From: Dechloromonas denitrificans
Lineage (GTDB): Bacteria > Pseudomonadota > Gammaproteobacteria > Burkholderiales > Rhodocyclaceae
Assembly (NCBI RefSeq): GCF_001551835.1
Contig: NZ_LODL01000019.1
Span: forward strand, 452,645-516,644
Reading direction: 5' to 3'
Length of the DNA: 64,000 nt
This document shows, in pieces, positions 8,893 through 18,100 of this stretch. Both the position numbers and the translations under genes were made by a program. Position 1 is the stretch's first letter, and the number at the start of each line of letters is the position of its first letter. Under the pieces are notes generated by a model, which saw only the letters and a list, made by a program, of their open reading frames with translations, was not told the origin of the DNA and ran no database searches.

Positions 8893-9750
8893 ATGCGCAT
8901 CGATGACTACCGGGACAGCGACAACGTCGAAGACCGCCGCGGCGGCGGGGGTGGCATCGGGCGCGGCGGGGTCGGCATCGGCGGCATCATCCTGGCGCTG
9001 GTCGTCAGCTATTTCACCGGCATCAACCCGCTGACCCTGCTCGGCTTCATCGAACAGACGCCGCTCGCCCAGCACAGCGCGCCAGCCGCCCACAAGCCGC
9101 CGGCCAACGATGAAAGCGCCCGTTTCGTTTCCAAGGTTCTGGCCTCGACCGAAGATGTATGGACCGACACCTTCCGCCAGAATGGCCGCCAGTACGAAGT
9201 GCCGAAACTGGTGCTGTTCACCGGCGCCACGCCGACCGCCTGCGGCACCGGCCAGACGGCGATGGGCCCCTTCTATTGCCCCGGCGACCGCAAGGTTTAT
9301 ATCGACCTCGCCTTCTACCGCGAGCTGAAGGAGCGTTTCCATGCGCCCGGCGAATTTGCCCAAGCCTACGTCATCGCCCACGAAGTCGGCCACCACGTCC
9401 AGAACCTGCTTGGCATCGCCGAAAAAGTGCATACGACGCAGCAACGCGTCGGCAAGGCCGAAGCCAACGCCCTCTCCGTCCGCATGGAACTGCAGGCCGA
9501 CTGCCTGGCCGGCGTCTGGGGCAAACGCACCGACACGATGAAGCAGGTGCTCGAACCCGGCGACCTCGAAGCGGCCCTCAATGCCGCCTCAGCCATCGGC
9601 GACGACCGGCTGCAACAGCAGGCGCAGGGTCGCATCGTGCCGGAAAGCTTCACCCACGGCAGTTCCGCCCAGCGCGTCCGCTGGTTCAAGAAGGGGTTCG
9701 AAAGCGGCGACATGGCCCAGTGCAACACCTTCAAGGCGGCACAGCTGTAA
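8893..9750 (+). CDS. ypfJ: YpfJ/KPN_02809-family neutral zinc metallopeptidase
   Basis: 285 residues. A Gly/Arg-rich N-terminus is followed by one membrane helix (about 30-50), so the protein is probably anchored in the inner membrane with the catalytic domain in the periplasm. The zinc motif HEVGHHVQ is at 163-170 and a downstream glutamate ligand lies in MELQADCLAG. Other family blocks are TACGTGQTAMGPFYCP and VYIDLAFY. GGAG precedes the ATG, eleven bases after pyrF. Substrate unknown. Confidence 0.92.
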   Translation: MRIDDYRDSDNVEDRRGGGGGIGRGGVGIGGIILALVVSYFTGINPLTLLGFIEQTPLAQHSAPAAHKPPANDESARFVSKVLASTEDVWTDTFRQNGRQYEVPKLVLFTGATPTACGTGQTAMGPFYCPGDRKVYIDLAFYRELKERFHAPGEFAQAYVIAHEVGHHVQNLLGIAEKVHTTQQRVGKAEANALSVRMELQADCLAGVWGKRTDTMKQVLEPGDLEAALNAASAIGDDRLQQQAQGRIVPESFTHGSSAQRVRWFKKGFESGDMAQCNTFKAAQL

Positions 9751-9756
9751 GCACCG

Positions 9757-10317
9757 TTGGAACCCGACGCCACCAATCCTCCGGCGACGCCCAAACCGCC
9801 CCGCTGGCGCCGCTGGCTGGTCGAAGGCCTGCTCCTGCTTGGCATCGCTATCGCCATCAATGTCGCCGTCCAGCTCTGGCAGGGGCGCGCCACGCCGCAC
9901 GGCCCGGCGCCGCAGTTCGCCGGTCAACGCCTTGACGGCACGCCTTTCGACCTCGTCGCCTGGCGCGCCCAACATCCCGGGCGGGCTGTACTGCTCTATT
10001 TCTGGGCCGACTGGTGCGCCATCTGCCAGACCACCGCCGGCAATGTCACGGCCATTGCCGAAGACTGGCCGGTGACCAGCATCGCTATCCAGTCCGGGCC
10101 GGCCGAACAAGTGACGAGGATCATGGCCGAAGCCGGCTACAACTGGCCGACGCTGCCTGACCCCAAGGCCGCCATCCATCGCCAGTACGGCCTGCCGGGC
10201 GTACCGGCCTTCATCGTCATCAACCCGGCCGGCGAGGTCGCTTTCGTCACCCTCGGCTACACCTCGGAACTCGCGCTGCGCCTGCGTTTGTGGTGGGCCA
10301 GCCGCCTCGCCCGATGA
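9757..10317 (+). CDS. Membrane-anchored thioredoxin-like protein disulfide oxidoreductase (ScsD/TlpA-type)
   Basis: 186 residues. A membrane helix at about 21-40 anchors a periplasmic thioredoxin fold with FWADWCAICQ (Cys87, Cys90) and a cis-proline strand PGVPAFIVIN. The CxxC loop residues Ala-Ile resemble ScsD-like proteins rather than thioredoxin itself (Gly-Pro). The likely role is reduction or isomerisation of periplasmic disulfides. The start is a TTG six bases after the previous stop with no strong ribosome-binding site; no better start keeps the membrane helix. It overlaps the next gene by ATGA. Confidence 0.85.
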   Translation: MEPDATNPPATPKPPRWRRWLVEGLLLLGIAIAINVAVQLWQGRATPHGPAPQFAGQRLDGTPFDLVAWRAQHPGRAVLLYFWADWCAICQTTAGNVTAIAEDWPVTSIAIQSGPAEQVTRIMAEAGYNWPTLPDPKAAIHRQYGLPGVPAFIVINPAGEVAFVTLGYTSELALRLRLWWASRLAR

Positions 10318-11132
10318 AACTGCATAGAGTCCTGCTCTTCCTTGGCATCCTCGGCCACTTGGGAACTGCCGTCGCCCTGCCCAGGCACGCCCCGGTGCCC
10401 GGCGGCATCGCCGTCATCGACCTCGGCCCGGCCAGCCAGCAGGCGCCCAGCGCCCGCCTGGGCGAACAGCCGCTGGCCGTAGTCAAAGAGCAGGGCCGCT
10501 GGTATGCGCTGCTCGGCATCCCGCTCGACACGCTGCCCGGCGAAATGGAAATTGCCGTTTCCGGCGGGTCGACCGCCGGCATCAGGACTGTCAATATCGG
10601 CATCAAGAATTACCCGGAACAGCGCCTGACCATCAAGGACAAGCGCAAGGTCGAGCCCAACCCGGATGACCTCGCCCGCATCGAGCGCGAAAAGGCAGTC
10701 ACCGAAGCGGTCAAGCGCCACTTCAGCAGCCATGCCCCGGCCACCGATTTTCTGCTGCCGGCGAGCGGCCCGCTCTCCTCACGCTTCGGCCTGCGCCGCA
10801 TCTTCAACGGCCAGCCGCGCAACCCGCATGCCGGACTCGATGTCGCCGTCGGCACCGGTGCGCCGATCCGGGCGCCGGCCGATGGCATCGTCGCCAACAC
10901 CGGCGACTATTTCTTCAATGGCAACACCGTCTTCATCGACCACGGCCAGGGCCTGATCAGCGCCTACATGCACCTCTCGCGCATCGACGTCCGCCCGGGT
11001 CAAACGGTGAAAAAAGGCGAACTGCTTGGCGCCGTCGGCGCCACCGGCCGCGTCACCGGCCCGCACCTGCACTGGGCAGTCATCCTCAACAACACGCCGG
11101 TCGACCCCGAACTCTTCCTGGCCCGGCCGTAA
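10314..11132 (+). CDS. M23-family peptidoglycan DD-metalloendopeptidase
   Basis: 272 residues. A signal peptide occupies residues 1-22 (LLFLGILGHLGTAVA). Residues about 23-105 form an N-terminal Ig-like domain seen in this type of cell-wall peptidase. The LytM domain covers about 148-270, with zinc ligands in HAGLD (His172, Asp176) and HLH (251-253), so it looks catalytically complete. It would cut peptide cross-links in the periplasm. The ATG overlaps the previous stop (ATGA). A hairpin terminator follows seven bases after the stop and closes the glnS-to-M23 run. Confidence 0.94.
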   Translation: MKLHRVLLFLGILGHLGTAVALPRHAPVPGGIAVIDLGPASQQAPSARLGEQPLAVVKEQGRWYALLGIPLDTLPGEMEIAVSGGSTAGIRTVNIGIKNYPEQRLTIKDKRKVEPNPDDLARIEREKAVTEAVKRHFSSHAPATDFLLPASGPLSSRFGLRRIFNGQPRNPHAGLDVAVGTGAPIRAPADGIVANTGDYFFNGNTVFIDHGQGLISAYMHLSRIDVRPGQTVKKGELLGAVGATGRVTGPHLHWAVILNNTPVDPELFLARP

Positions 11133-11138
11133 ACGGAG

Positions 11139-11162
11139 AAAAGGCAGCCGCAGCTGCCTTTT
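11139..11162. terminator. Bidirectional intrinsic terminator
   Basis: AAAAGGCAGC and GCTGCCTTTT pair around a four-base loop, giving a run of four T on either strand. It separates the M23 peptidase gene from the convergent small peptide gene. Confidence 0.8.
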
Positions 11163-11179
11163 CCCGGCACGCAGCGAAT

Positions 11180-11305
11180 TCAGACCTTCGGCTTCGAAGG
11201 CGTACTCATCTGTTTTTCGTCTTTCGCCTTGTCGCCACAGGCGATGGCACTCAGGCTGCCCAAGGCAAAGACGGCAGCAATCACGGCTGACAGCAGTTTC
11301 TTCAT
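11180..11305 (-). CDS. Small secreted peptide or lipoprotein (41 residues)
   Basis: The encoded peptide starts MKKLLSAVIAAVFALGSLSA and continues IACGDKAKDEKQMSTPSKPKV. It has a basic start, a hydrophobic core and a cleavage region with one cysteine (Cys23). The context A-I-A-C is a weak lipobox, so either signal peptidase could act. A strong ribosome-binding site (AAGGAG, seven bases before ATG) and a convergent terminator at the far end support a real gene despite its length. The mature part is a charged tail of about 18 residues. Function unknown; short alanine/lysine-rich secreted peptides of this type are common in Rhodocyclales. Confidence 0.72.
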   Translation of the reverse strand: MKKLLSAVIAAVFALGSLSAIACGDKAKDEKQMSTPSKPKV

Positions 11306-11371
11306 CACGGATCTCCTTCGGGTTGAACTGGATGTTTGATCTATTGGCGCTGACATGGTTCATTACAGCCC

Positions 11372-11695
11372 ATGCCCGAGCAGATCATCTACCTCCACCG
11401 CAGCGCCCCGCCGAAACCGGCCGCCGGCCAGCCCTGCAACGGCTGCGGCGTCTGCTGTGCGCTGGAAACCTGTCCGGCTGCCCGCTTGCGTTTTTGGCAA
11501 AGAAAAGGCCCCTGCCCCGCCCTCGAATGGTCGGCAGCCGACGCCCGCTATCACTGCGGCCTGCTGCTCCGGCCCGCTCATTATTTCGGCTGGCTGCCCG
11601 CCGCCGGTGAAGCTCGGGCCGGCAAACTGATGCAACGCTGGATCGCCGCCGGCAAAGGCTGCGACTGCAGCGCCGAAAGCGCCGCTGCGGATTAA
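11372..11695 (+). CDS. Cysteine-cluster protein (YkgJ-like), hypothetical
   Basis: 107 residues with nine cysteines: CNGCGVCC at 22-29, then Cys34, Cys48, Cys62 and a terminal CDC (97, 99). The first cluster matches the start of the YkgJ/UPF0153 zinc- or iron-binding family, although the total protein is short. No membrane segment or signal peptide. The stop codon shares bases with the stop of the convergent ridA gene. Metal binding is likely; role unknown. Confidence 0.75.
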   Translation: MPEQIIYLHRSAPPKPAAGQPCNGCGVCCALETCPAARLRFWQRKGPCPALEWSAADARYHCGLLLRPAHYFGWLPAAGEARAGKLMQRWIAAGKGCDCSAESAAAD

Positions 11696-12039
11696 GCGAG
11701 GGCGGCGGTCAACACCATTTCGACGCGATATTCCGGCTTGGCCAGCCGGGCCTGCAAACAGGCGCGGGCCGGCGCGCAACCGGGTGGCAACCAGGCATCC
11801 CACACCGCGTTCATCGCCTCGTAATCGGCCATGTCGCTGAGGTAGATGGTCACCATCAGCAAGCGGGATTTGTCGCTGCCGGCCTGGGCCAGCAAGCGCT
11901 CGACACTGGCCAGCAAATTGGCGGTCTGGGCGGCGGCATCGCCGTCGAGATTGGCGGCGACTTCGACAAGGTAAACGGTGCCGTTATGGACAACGCTATC
12001 GGAAAAACGGCCGGTCGTGCCGTGGCGCTGAATCTGCAT
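11692..12039 (-). CDS. RidA-family enamine/imine deaminase
   Basis: 115 residues. The family blocks are FSDSVVHNGTVYLVE, TANLLASVERLLAQAGSDKSRLL, VTIYLSDMADYEAMN and the arginine-containing ARACLQARLAKPEYRVEMVLTAAL; the Arg in this last block is the residue that binds the substrate carboxylate in active RidA proteins. The related enzymes hydrolyse reactive 2-aminoacrylate formed by PLP enzymes. A perfect 11-bp hairpin lies directly before its ribosome-binding site (see 12058-12086). Confidence 0.88.
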   Translation of the reverse strand: MQIQRHGTTGRFSDSVVHNGTVYLVEVAANLDGDAAAQTANLLASVERLLAQAGSDKSRLLMVTIYLSDMADYEAMNAVWDAWLPPGCAPARACLQARLAKPEYRVEMVLTAALA

Positions 12040-12300
12040 CAGGAATCCTCAAAACGTGAAGCCCATGCGTTTCGGGCATGGGCTTCGGTTACTGCACCAA
12101 GACACATTAGGCCAAGGTTTTCGGCTTTTCGCCGTTACGGAGTACTACACGGTAATCTCAAGATTTTTTCCATCGACAACTGCCATAGAATCTCCTGCAA
12201 CGCAGCGGGTACTGCCACTTCTTGCTGGGCTTGCTGCTAACCTCAGCACGGGTTCAGCTTACCACTCTGAAGAAAAAATACTAGCCAAATCATTTGGCCA
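12040..12300. other. Gene-poor interval with a strong hairpin and a mini-ORF
   Basis: This 261-base stretch between ridA and the binding-protein gene has no convincing protein gene. It holds a perfect inverted repeat, GAAGCCCATGC (12058-12068) and GCATGGGCTTC (12076-12086) with a seven-base loop, immediately before the ridA ribosome-binding site. On the minus strand it also holds a 13-codon frame at 12145-12186 (MAVVDGKNLEITV, then TAG) preceded by AGGAG five bases from ATG. If the TAG were read through, the frame stays open to a TGA at 12050-12052, inside the ridA ribosome-binding region. These could be a 5' leader or small RNA for ridA. Confidence 0.4.
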
Positions 12301-12714
12301 TTAACGCTTGAAAACGACGTTCGCCCCCTTCGGCACTTTGGATTGCGGCACGTAGGCAACCGCCCCCGGCGTACTCCCGACGAAGCGCAATATTTCCTCG
12401 ACGCTGGCCATTTCACGCGGCGGCGTTCCCTTGCCGACATAGCGACGCACCAGCCAGTAGCCGGTGTATTGCTCCTCGTTCTGCTCCAGGTAGGCTTCCA
12501 GGAACTGCTGCCGCAACGGGTTGCCGGGTGGCAAATTGACCGGCACCGCCGGCTGCTCGGCAATCGACAAGATACGCCCGGTGTACAGGCGCTGCACGGT
12601 CGCCAGATCGGTTTTCGGCACGCTGCCATGGGCGATGATGACGAGCGCCTCCTGGGCCTGCCCCGAGAGCGGGGCAATCAGCACCAGCAGCAGAAAAAAC
12701 AGTTTCCTGCGCAT
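12301..12714 (-). CDS. Half-size PstS-like periplasmic substrate-binding protein
   Basis: 137 residues: signal peptide to about residue 21 (LLLVLIAPLSGQAQ), then a single lobe of the PstS/type 2 periplasmic binding fold with LVIIAHGSVPKTDLATVQRLYTGR and the late GAVAYVPQSK strand. Full PstS is about twice as long, so this is the widespread single-lobe type often annotated as a phosphate ABC transporter substrate-binding protein although no transporter is nearby. The start was chosen at ATG 12714, preceded by GAGGGGG. Last gene of the minus-strand group kinase, HD-GYP regulator, outer-membrane barrel, binding protein; a sensory rather than transport role is inferred from this context. Confidence 0.8.
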   Translation of the reverse strand: MRRKLFFLLLVLIAPLSGQAQEALVIIAHGSVPKTDLATVQRLYTGRILSIAEQPAVPVNLPPGNPLRQQFLEAYLEQNEEQYTGYWLVRRYVGKGTPPREMASVEEILRFVGSTPGAVAYVPQSKVPKGANVVFKR

Positions 12715-12724
12715 GATCCCCCTC

Positions 12725-13999
12725 TCAGAAAGTGAAGTTATAGGAGAGGGAGAAAATATTGAAATGCATGTCGCCGCTGTTGCCGCCGGAGGGAGCATCG
12801 ACGAAATTGGACGCCACCCCGGTCTGGGTATGCGCCCACTCGGCCTTGAAGATGCTGCGCGGCGTCAGGCGAAACGAGGTGCCGAGCGCACCGGTCCATT
12901 GCTCGTAGGGCGACACGATATCAGCCTGCAGTTTCTGGTAGTTGTATAGTGCGCTGCCGCGCCGGTTGCGTTCGGCCGAGGCATCGATGTCCTGGTACAG
13001 ATCCAGGGCGCCGCTGCTCGATTTGGTCTTGGCGTAATAGACATAGGGCGTCCAGGCGCCGATCCGCTTCGAGACGGCCAGGTAGGCGCCCCAACGGGTC
13101 AGTCCCTCGCTGGCGCTATCGACCTTCATCCGCGCATATTCGGCCGTCACCTTGACCTCGGCCGGCAGGCTGATGCTGGCCGCCATCGTCTGCACCGGGA
13201 TCCGCAGGTTATCGACCTTGCTACTGCTCAGCATGTCGTAAAAACCGAAATTCGGTGTCACCTGGCGATAGGGAATTTCACTTTGTGACGGCCCGCCGAC
13301 GCGCGAGGCATTGACCTCGTGGATGCCGATCCGGAAAGTGTTGCCGATGTCACGAGCGGTCAGGACCAGGCCGGAACTGGCGACTTCGAGGGGAATGAAC
13401 CAGCTGCCCGGCGTCGGATTGCCGTCCCGGACCTCCCGCCCGTAATAGCGCCAATACGGGTCGGCGCGGCCGGTATAGGCCTCGAGGTTCCACTCCATCG
13501 TTTCCGCCAGCCAGCTCTTGCTGACGCTGACGCCCCAGACGTCGGTCATCGGGGAAATCGAATAGACCTCCTGCGGCAGGCGAGCCAGATCAAAAGTGGC
13601 ACCGACATCGAGATTTTCAGTGTTGAGCATCAGCGGCAGACGAATCTTGCCGAGCCGGATCAGCCAGTCATCGCTTGGCCGCCAGGAGACAAAAGCCCAG
13701 GTCAGCGCCGCCTGCCAGCGCGACTCGTAATGATCAGATGGGGCCAGGCGGGCCTGGACCGTCGCCCCCCAATGCTGATCGAACTTGACGTCCACCTGCC
13801 CACCGAGAACGCTGTCGCGCTTGATGGTGCCGCTGTCGTTGATGAACCGCTGGTAGTTCCGCGACGCGTCCGACTCGACGTAGCCGAGGGTGCCGAAGCC
13901 GGACCAGTTCAAATCGACAGCCTGCACCGGCTGGACGAAAACCAGCAGAAAAGGCAAGACGCCGGTCAGCAATGATCGATGATTCATATCGGAAAACAT
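12725..13999 (-). CDS. Outer-membrane beta-barrel protein (porin-like)
   Basis: 424 residues. Signal peptide to about residue 27 (cleavage after VQA), mature start VDLNWSGFGTLGYV typical of an outer-membrane barrel, alternating strands throughout and a C-terminal FSLSYNFTF, the aromatic-terminated last strand recognised by the BAM complex. It resembles porins found beside PstS-like proteins in Rhodocyclales. It is followed after ten bases by the half-size binding protein and preceded by the HD-GYP gene after 20 bases. Which solute it passes is unknown. An alternative start lies four codons downstream. Confidence 0.8.
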   Translation of the reverse strand: MFSDMNHRSLLTGVLPFLLVFVQPVQAVDLNWSGFGTLGYVESDASRNYQRFINDSGTIKRDSVLGGQVDVKFDQHWGATVQARLAPSDHYESRWQAALTWAFVSWRPSDDWLIRLGKIRLPLMLNTENLDVGATFDLARLPQEVYSISPMTDVWGVSVSKSWLAETMEWNLEAYTGRADPYWRYYGREVRDGNPTPGSWFIPLEVASSGLVLTARDIGNTFRIGIHEVNASRVGGPSQSEIPYRQVTPNFGFYDMLSSSKVDNLRIPVQTMAASISLPAEVKVTAEYARMKVDSASEGLTRWGAYLAVSKRIGAWTPYVYYAKTKSSSGALDLYQDIDASAERNRRGSALYNYQKLQADIVSPYEQWTGALGTSFRLTPRSIFKAEWAHTQTGVASNFVDAPSGGNSGDMHFNIFSLSYNFTF

Positions 14000-14019
14000 T
14001 CCAATGGGATATGACGGAT

Positions 14020-15108
14020 TTATTCGTCCGCCAGTTTAATGGCAATACTGGCGAATTCATCCTGCAAGGCCAAAAAAGCATCCATCAGTAAGGGGTCGAA
14101 ATGCCTGCCGCACCCCTCAAGCATGATCGCCACCGCTTCCTCGTGACTGAATGCCGCCTTGTAGGGCCGCCGCGAACGCAAGGCATCATAGACGTCGGCC
14201 ACCGCCATCAGCCGCGCCGGCAACGGAATTGCCTCGCCGACCAGAGCATCCGGATAACCGCCGCCATCCCAGCGCTCGTGATGACTGCGCGCTATCTGGC
14301 TGGCGTAGAGCAGCATCAGGTTGTCGTCGCCGAGTTCCTGGCGTGTCCTTTGCAGCATGCCCTCGCCCTTGATGGCATGCGTCTTCATGATCTCGAATTC
14401 TTCCGGCGTGTGCTTGCCCGGCTTGAGCAGGATATTGTCGGGAATGGCGATCTTGCCGATATCGTGCAGCGGCGAAGCCTTGGCGATACTGTCGATGGTC
14501 TCCGGGGTCAGGAAAGCCTGGTCGCGCGCCTGCCGGGACAGGTGCTCGGCCAGTCGACGCACATAGGTCTGGGTACGGCGGATGTGATTGCCGGTGCATT
14601 CGTCGCGGAATTCGGCCAGCGATACCATGACCCGGATCGCCCCGGCCTGCAGTTTGAGCACCTCATTGACCCGCCGCTCGACCTCGGCTTGCAGCCAGGC
14701 GCTCTTGTCTTCGAGAAAGCTCTGCCAGGCCCGCACCTGCAGATGGGCCCCGATCCGGGCGAGCATGATCGACGGCGAAAACGGCTTGTGGATGAAGTCG
14801 ACCGCACCCAACTGGAAGCCCCGCTCCTCGTCGGCCGCCTCGATCTTGGCGGTAAGAAAAATCACCGGCATATGGGCCGTCAACGGATTGGCTTTCAGTT
14901 GCTGAATCACTTCATAACCGTCCATCTCCGGCATCATGATGTCGAGCAACACCAGATCGGGTGGCGAATCAAAAGCCAGTTCCAGCCCACGGGCGCCACT
15001 GTTGGCCAGTTTCACCCGATATTGATCACGCAGCAGGTGATTGATCAAGCTGAGATTCGATGGCGTGTCGTCAATGACCAGAATGGTCTTGCGCTGATCG
15101 TCGTTCAC
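14020..15108 (-). CDS. HD-GYP response regulator (RpfG-type c-di-GMP phosphodiesterase)
   Basis: 362 residues. Receiver domain about 8-125 with Asp56 in LVLLDIMMP and Lys108 in HKPF. A coiled linker (about 128-160) leads to the HD-GYP domain with HDIGKIAIPDNILLKPG (HD at 215-216) and HHERWDGGGYP (GYP at 284-286), all catalytic residues present. Such proteins hydrolyse c-di-GMP when phosphorylated. The start is GTG and overlaps the stop of the upstream hybrid kinase (GTGA), so the pair is co-translated and the kinase phosphotransfer domain is the likely phosphate donor. Confidence 0.95.
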   Translation of the reverse strand: MNDDQRKTILVIDDTPSNLSLINHLLRDQYRVKLANSGARGLELAFDSPPDLVLLDIMMPEMDGYEVIQQLKANPLTAHMPVIFLTAKIEAADEERGFQLGAVDFIHKPFSPSIMLARIGAHLQVRAWQSFLEDKSAWLQAEVERRVNEVLKLQAGAIRVMVSLAEFRDECTGNHIRRTQTYVRRLAEHLSRQARDQAFLTPETIDSIAKASPLHDIGKIAIPDNILLKPGKHTPEEFEIMKTHAIKGEGMLQRTRQELGDDNLMLLYASQIARSHHERWDGGGYPDALVGEAIPLPARLMAVADVYDALRSRRPYKAAFSHEEAVAIMLEGCGRHFDPLLMDAFLALQDEFASIAIKLADE

Positions 15109-18100
15109 TGAACTTCCCCTCCCATCCCTGTCGTTTCCAGCACGCGCAGGGCATCATCAAAATCCCAGGCGCTGATCGCCCGGCCAAGGCGTTTGCAAAC
15201 CACCGGCGAAAAATAACTGGCGAAACTTTCCTGATGGCCCAGCCACAGGGCCTCCGCCTCGCCATCGCCCTCCATCAGGCAATGCCGCAGGCGCCGAACA
15301 ACGCGGGCAATATCGCTCGGCTGCTGGCTCGCCACGCTCGGCGCTGGCGCTTCCGGCAAATTCGCCAGGCCGGCCAGCAAGGGGGCAATGGCCGCATCAA
15401 GCGCCTGCAAGCACGGTGCGACATCGGCTGCACCGGCTTTGATTTCGTCCTCCAGATTTGCCGCCTGCACCTGGACATCGCTCATCGCCAGATTCCCGGC
15501 CAACCCCTTGACGGAATGCGCCAGGCGCTGCGCCGTTGCCCGATCGCCCGCGGCCAGGCGGGACTCGATCTCGGCGACAACCTTCCCTTGCTCGCTGGCA
15601 AAACGCCGCAGCATGCGGCAGATGAAAGCGACCCGCCCGGGAAAACGCTGGTAAAGCAGTCGAGCATCAAGCCCGGGCAACTGCGCCAGGTGATCGAGAA
15701 CACGCTGATCCTCGACGCTCTCGGCCAGCAGCGCTTTATCGGCGGACGGCGGCAAGCGCTCTTCAGCCAGCGTTCGACGATGGCGCGACAATACGTCGAA
15801 CAAGTCGTCCGGCTCAAAAGGCTTGGAAATATGGCCATTCATGCCGGCCGCCAGCGCCGCCTGCAATTCGCCTCCCACCGCATGGGCGGTCATGGCGACT
15901 ACCGGCAGCCCGCCATAGCGCGTGTTGGCCCGCAGCAGGCGGGTTGCCTCGCTGCCGTTCAGGACCGGCATTTCCAGATCCATCAGGACCAGGTCGTAAT
16001 GCGCCGGCGACTGCTTGAACAACAGATCCAGCGCCTGCTGGCCATCCCTGGCCAAATCGACGATGACGCCCCAGGCATGGAGGATCTCGACCGCCACCTG
16101 CTGGTTGATCTCGTTGTCCTCGACCACCAGCACCCGCATCCCATCCAGGTTCTTTTGCGGCGCCCCGGCATTAGTCTGAAGCGGCAAGTCCTCGCCGACG
16201 GCACTGTTGGCGACTTCGCACAAGATTTTCGGCGGCGCCGGCTTTTGCAGCACGTCGCCGACCCCGAGCTGGGCGGCCTGGTCGCGCAACAAGGCAACAT
16301 CCAGCGCCGAGACGACGATCGTCTTTTCCGGCAGCGCCAAGTGCCGGTCAAGCATGGTTTCGAGCACGGCCGCCCCCCCCATGCCGGGCATCATCCAGTC
16401 GAGCAACAACAGGTCATATGGCTGGCTCCGGGCCTGCGCCGCCTCCAGCAAGGCAATCGCCGCCGGCCCGTCGGCCGCTGCATCGACCAGCGTGCAGCCG
16501 AGCAGACGCAGCAGTTCGACCATGCTTTCGCGGGCCGGCGCATAGTCGTCAACGACCAGGGCGCGGCGGCGCCGGATCTTGCCGCCATCATGGGCAACGT
16601 AGGCTGCCACCGGCAGGCGGATCGCAAAATCGAACAGGCTGCCGCGGTCGACCTCGCTTTTAGCCCGAATATTCCCGCCCATCGCCTCGACCAGGCGCTT
16701 CGAAATACTCAGGCCGAGCCCGGTGCCACCGTATTTCCGGGTTGTCGAACCATCCGCCTGGCTGAATTCCTGGAACAGTCGCCCCTGTTGCTCTGCGCTC
16801 ATGCCGATCCCGGTATCCTCGACGGCGAAATGCAGTACGGCGCTGCCATCTTCATTGTCCCAGTCGCTGACGACGAGGCGGACGTGCCCGCGCTCGGTGA
16901 ACTTGACCGCATTCGACAGCAGGTTGATCAGGACCTGGCCGAGACGCAACGAATCACCGACAAAGGCGCTGCCATGGGCGATCCGGTAATCGAGGATGAG
17001 TTCCAGCTGCTTGTCCTGGGCGCGCTGCTGCACCATGAAGACGGCATTCTGGACGACCGACTGCAGGTCGAAGGATTCGCTTTCGAGCACGACCTTGCCG
17101 GCCTCGATCTTCGAATAATCGAGAATGTCATTGAGGATGCCGAGCAGGGACTTGGCGGCATCGTGGATCTTCGCGACATAATTGCGCTGCGTCGGCTGCA
17201 GGTCGGAGCGTAAGGCCAGATAGGCCATGCCGAGGATGGCGTTCATCGGCGTCCGGATTTCATGGCTCATATTGGCGAGAAAGATCGACTTGGCCTCAGC
17301 CGCCACTTCGGCCCGCGCCCGGGCCAGCGCCAGTTCCTCCTGCACCACCTGGCGCTGCTCGATATCGGCCTCGATCGCCGCCGCCATACCATCCATCGTC
17401 GTCGCCAGTGTTTGCACTTCGACAAAACCGTTTACATTGCCGACCCGCTCGCCGTAGGACTTGTGGGCCAGGGCGCTGGCCGCCTGGTGCAAGGCGAACA
17501 GCGGCGCCAGCAGATGCCGCGTCAGATAGCGGTAGCTCAACAACAGCAATAATGCAGCCGCCAGCAAGAGCGCCAGCGCCGTCATGATCAGACTCTCCAG
17601 CTTCTCCGTCGCATTATCGACATTACGCTGGGTGCGCCCATCGACCAGTTGCGCCAGCCCTTCCACCGCCTCGACCAGATCGGCCCGCAAGCGCAGGTAA
17701 TCCGCCTCATGCAGCAACTTGGCGGCAAACTCGCGTTGCGGCTCGCTTTCCGAGACGAATTCCTTGCTGGCCGGGTCGTAAAGCCCCTGCGTCGCGGCAA
17801 AGGCAATTTGCTCGACCTGCTTCATCTGCTCGGCCAAACCGAGAATGCGGCTGACCGCCCCCTGTTCCCGCGCATCGAAGCCGAGCTGGCCGGCGAGCTT
17901 GATCAGGGGCAGCACATCGCCGCCGGAGGGCTGCTGATACGGACGCAGGCCGGCCAGCACCTGATCCCAATAGGCGCCCGGCTGGTCGGGGGGACGTGGC
18001 TTGGTGCCCTCCCGGATGCCGAGGATGTCATAGTAATAGATCAGGTAACGCGGATTCGCCGTGCTGACATAGGAACTGACCAGGCGGCTGAGCAACTCGA

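Noticed and set aside
12145..12186. Resemblance of the EIT-V end of the mini-frame to the PqqA Glu-x3-Tyr motif
   Set aside because: The spacing is wrong, an amber codon interrupts it and no pqqBCDE genes are in the window.
12056..12304. An 82-codon plus-strand frame in the ridA upstream gap
   Set aside because: Its start lies in the hairpin arm, there is no ribosome-binding site and the composition is that of an intergenic region.
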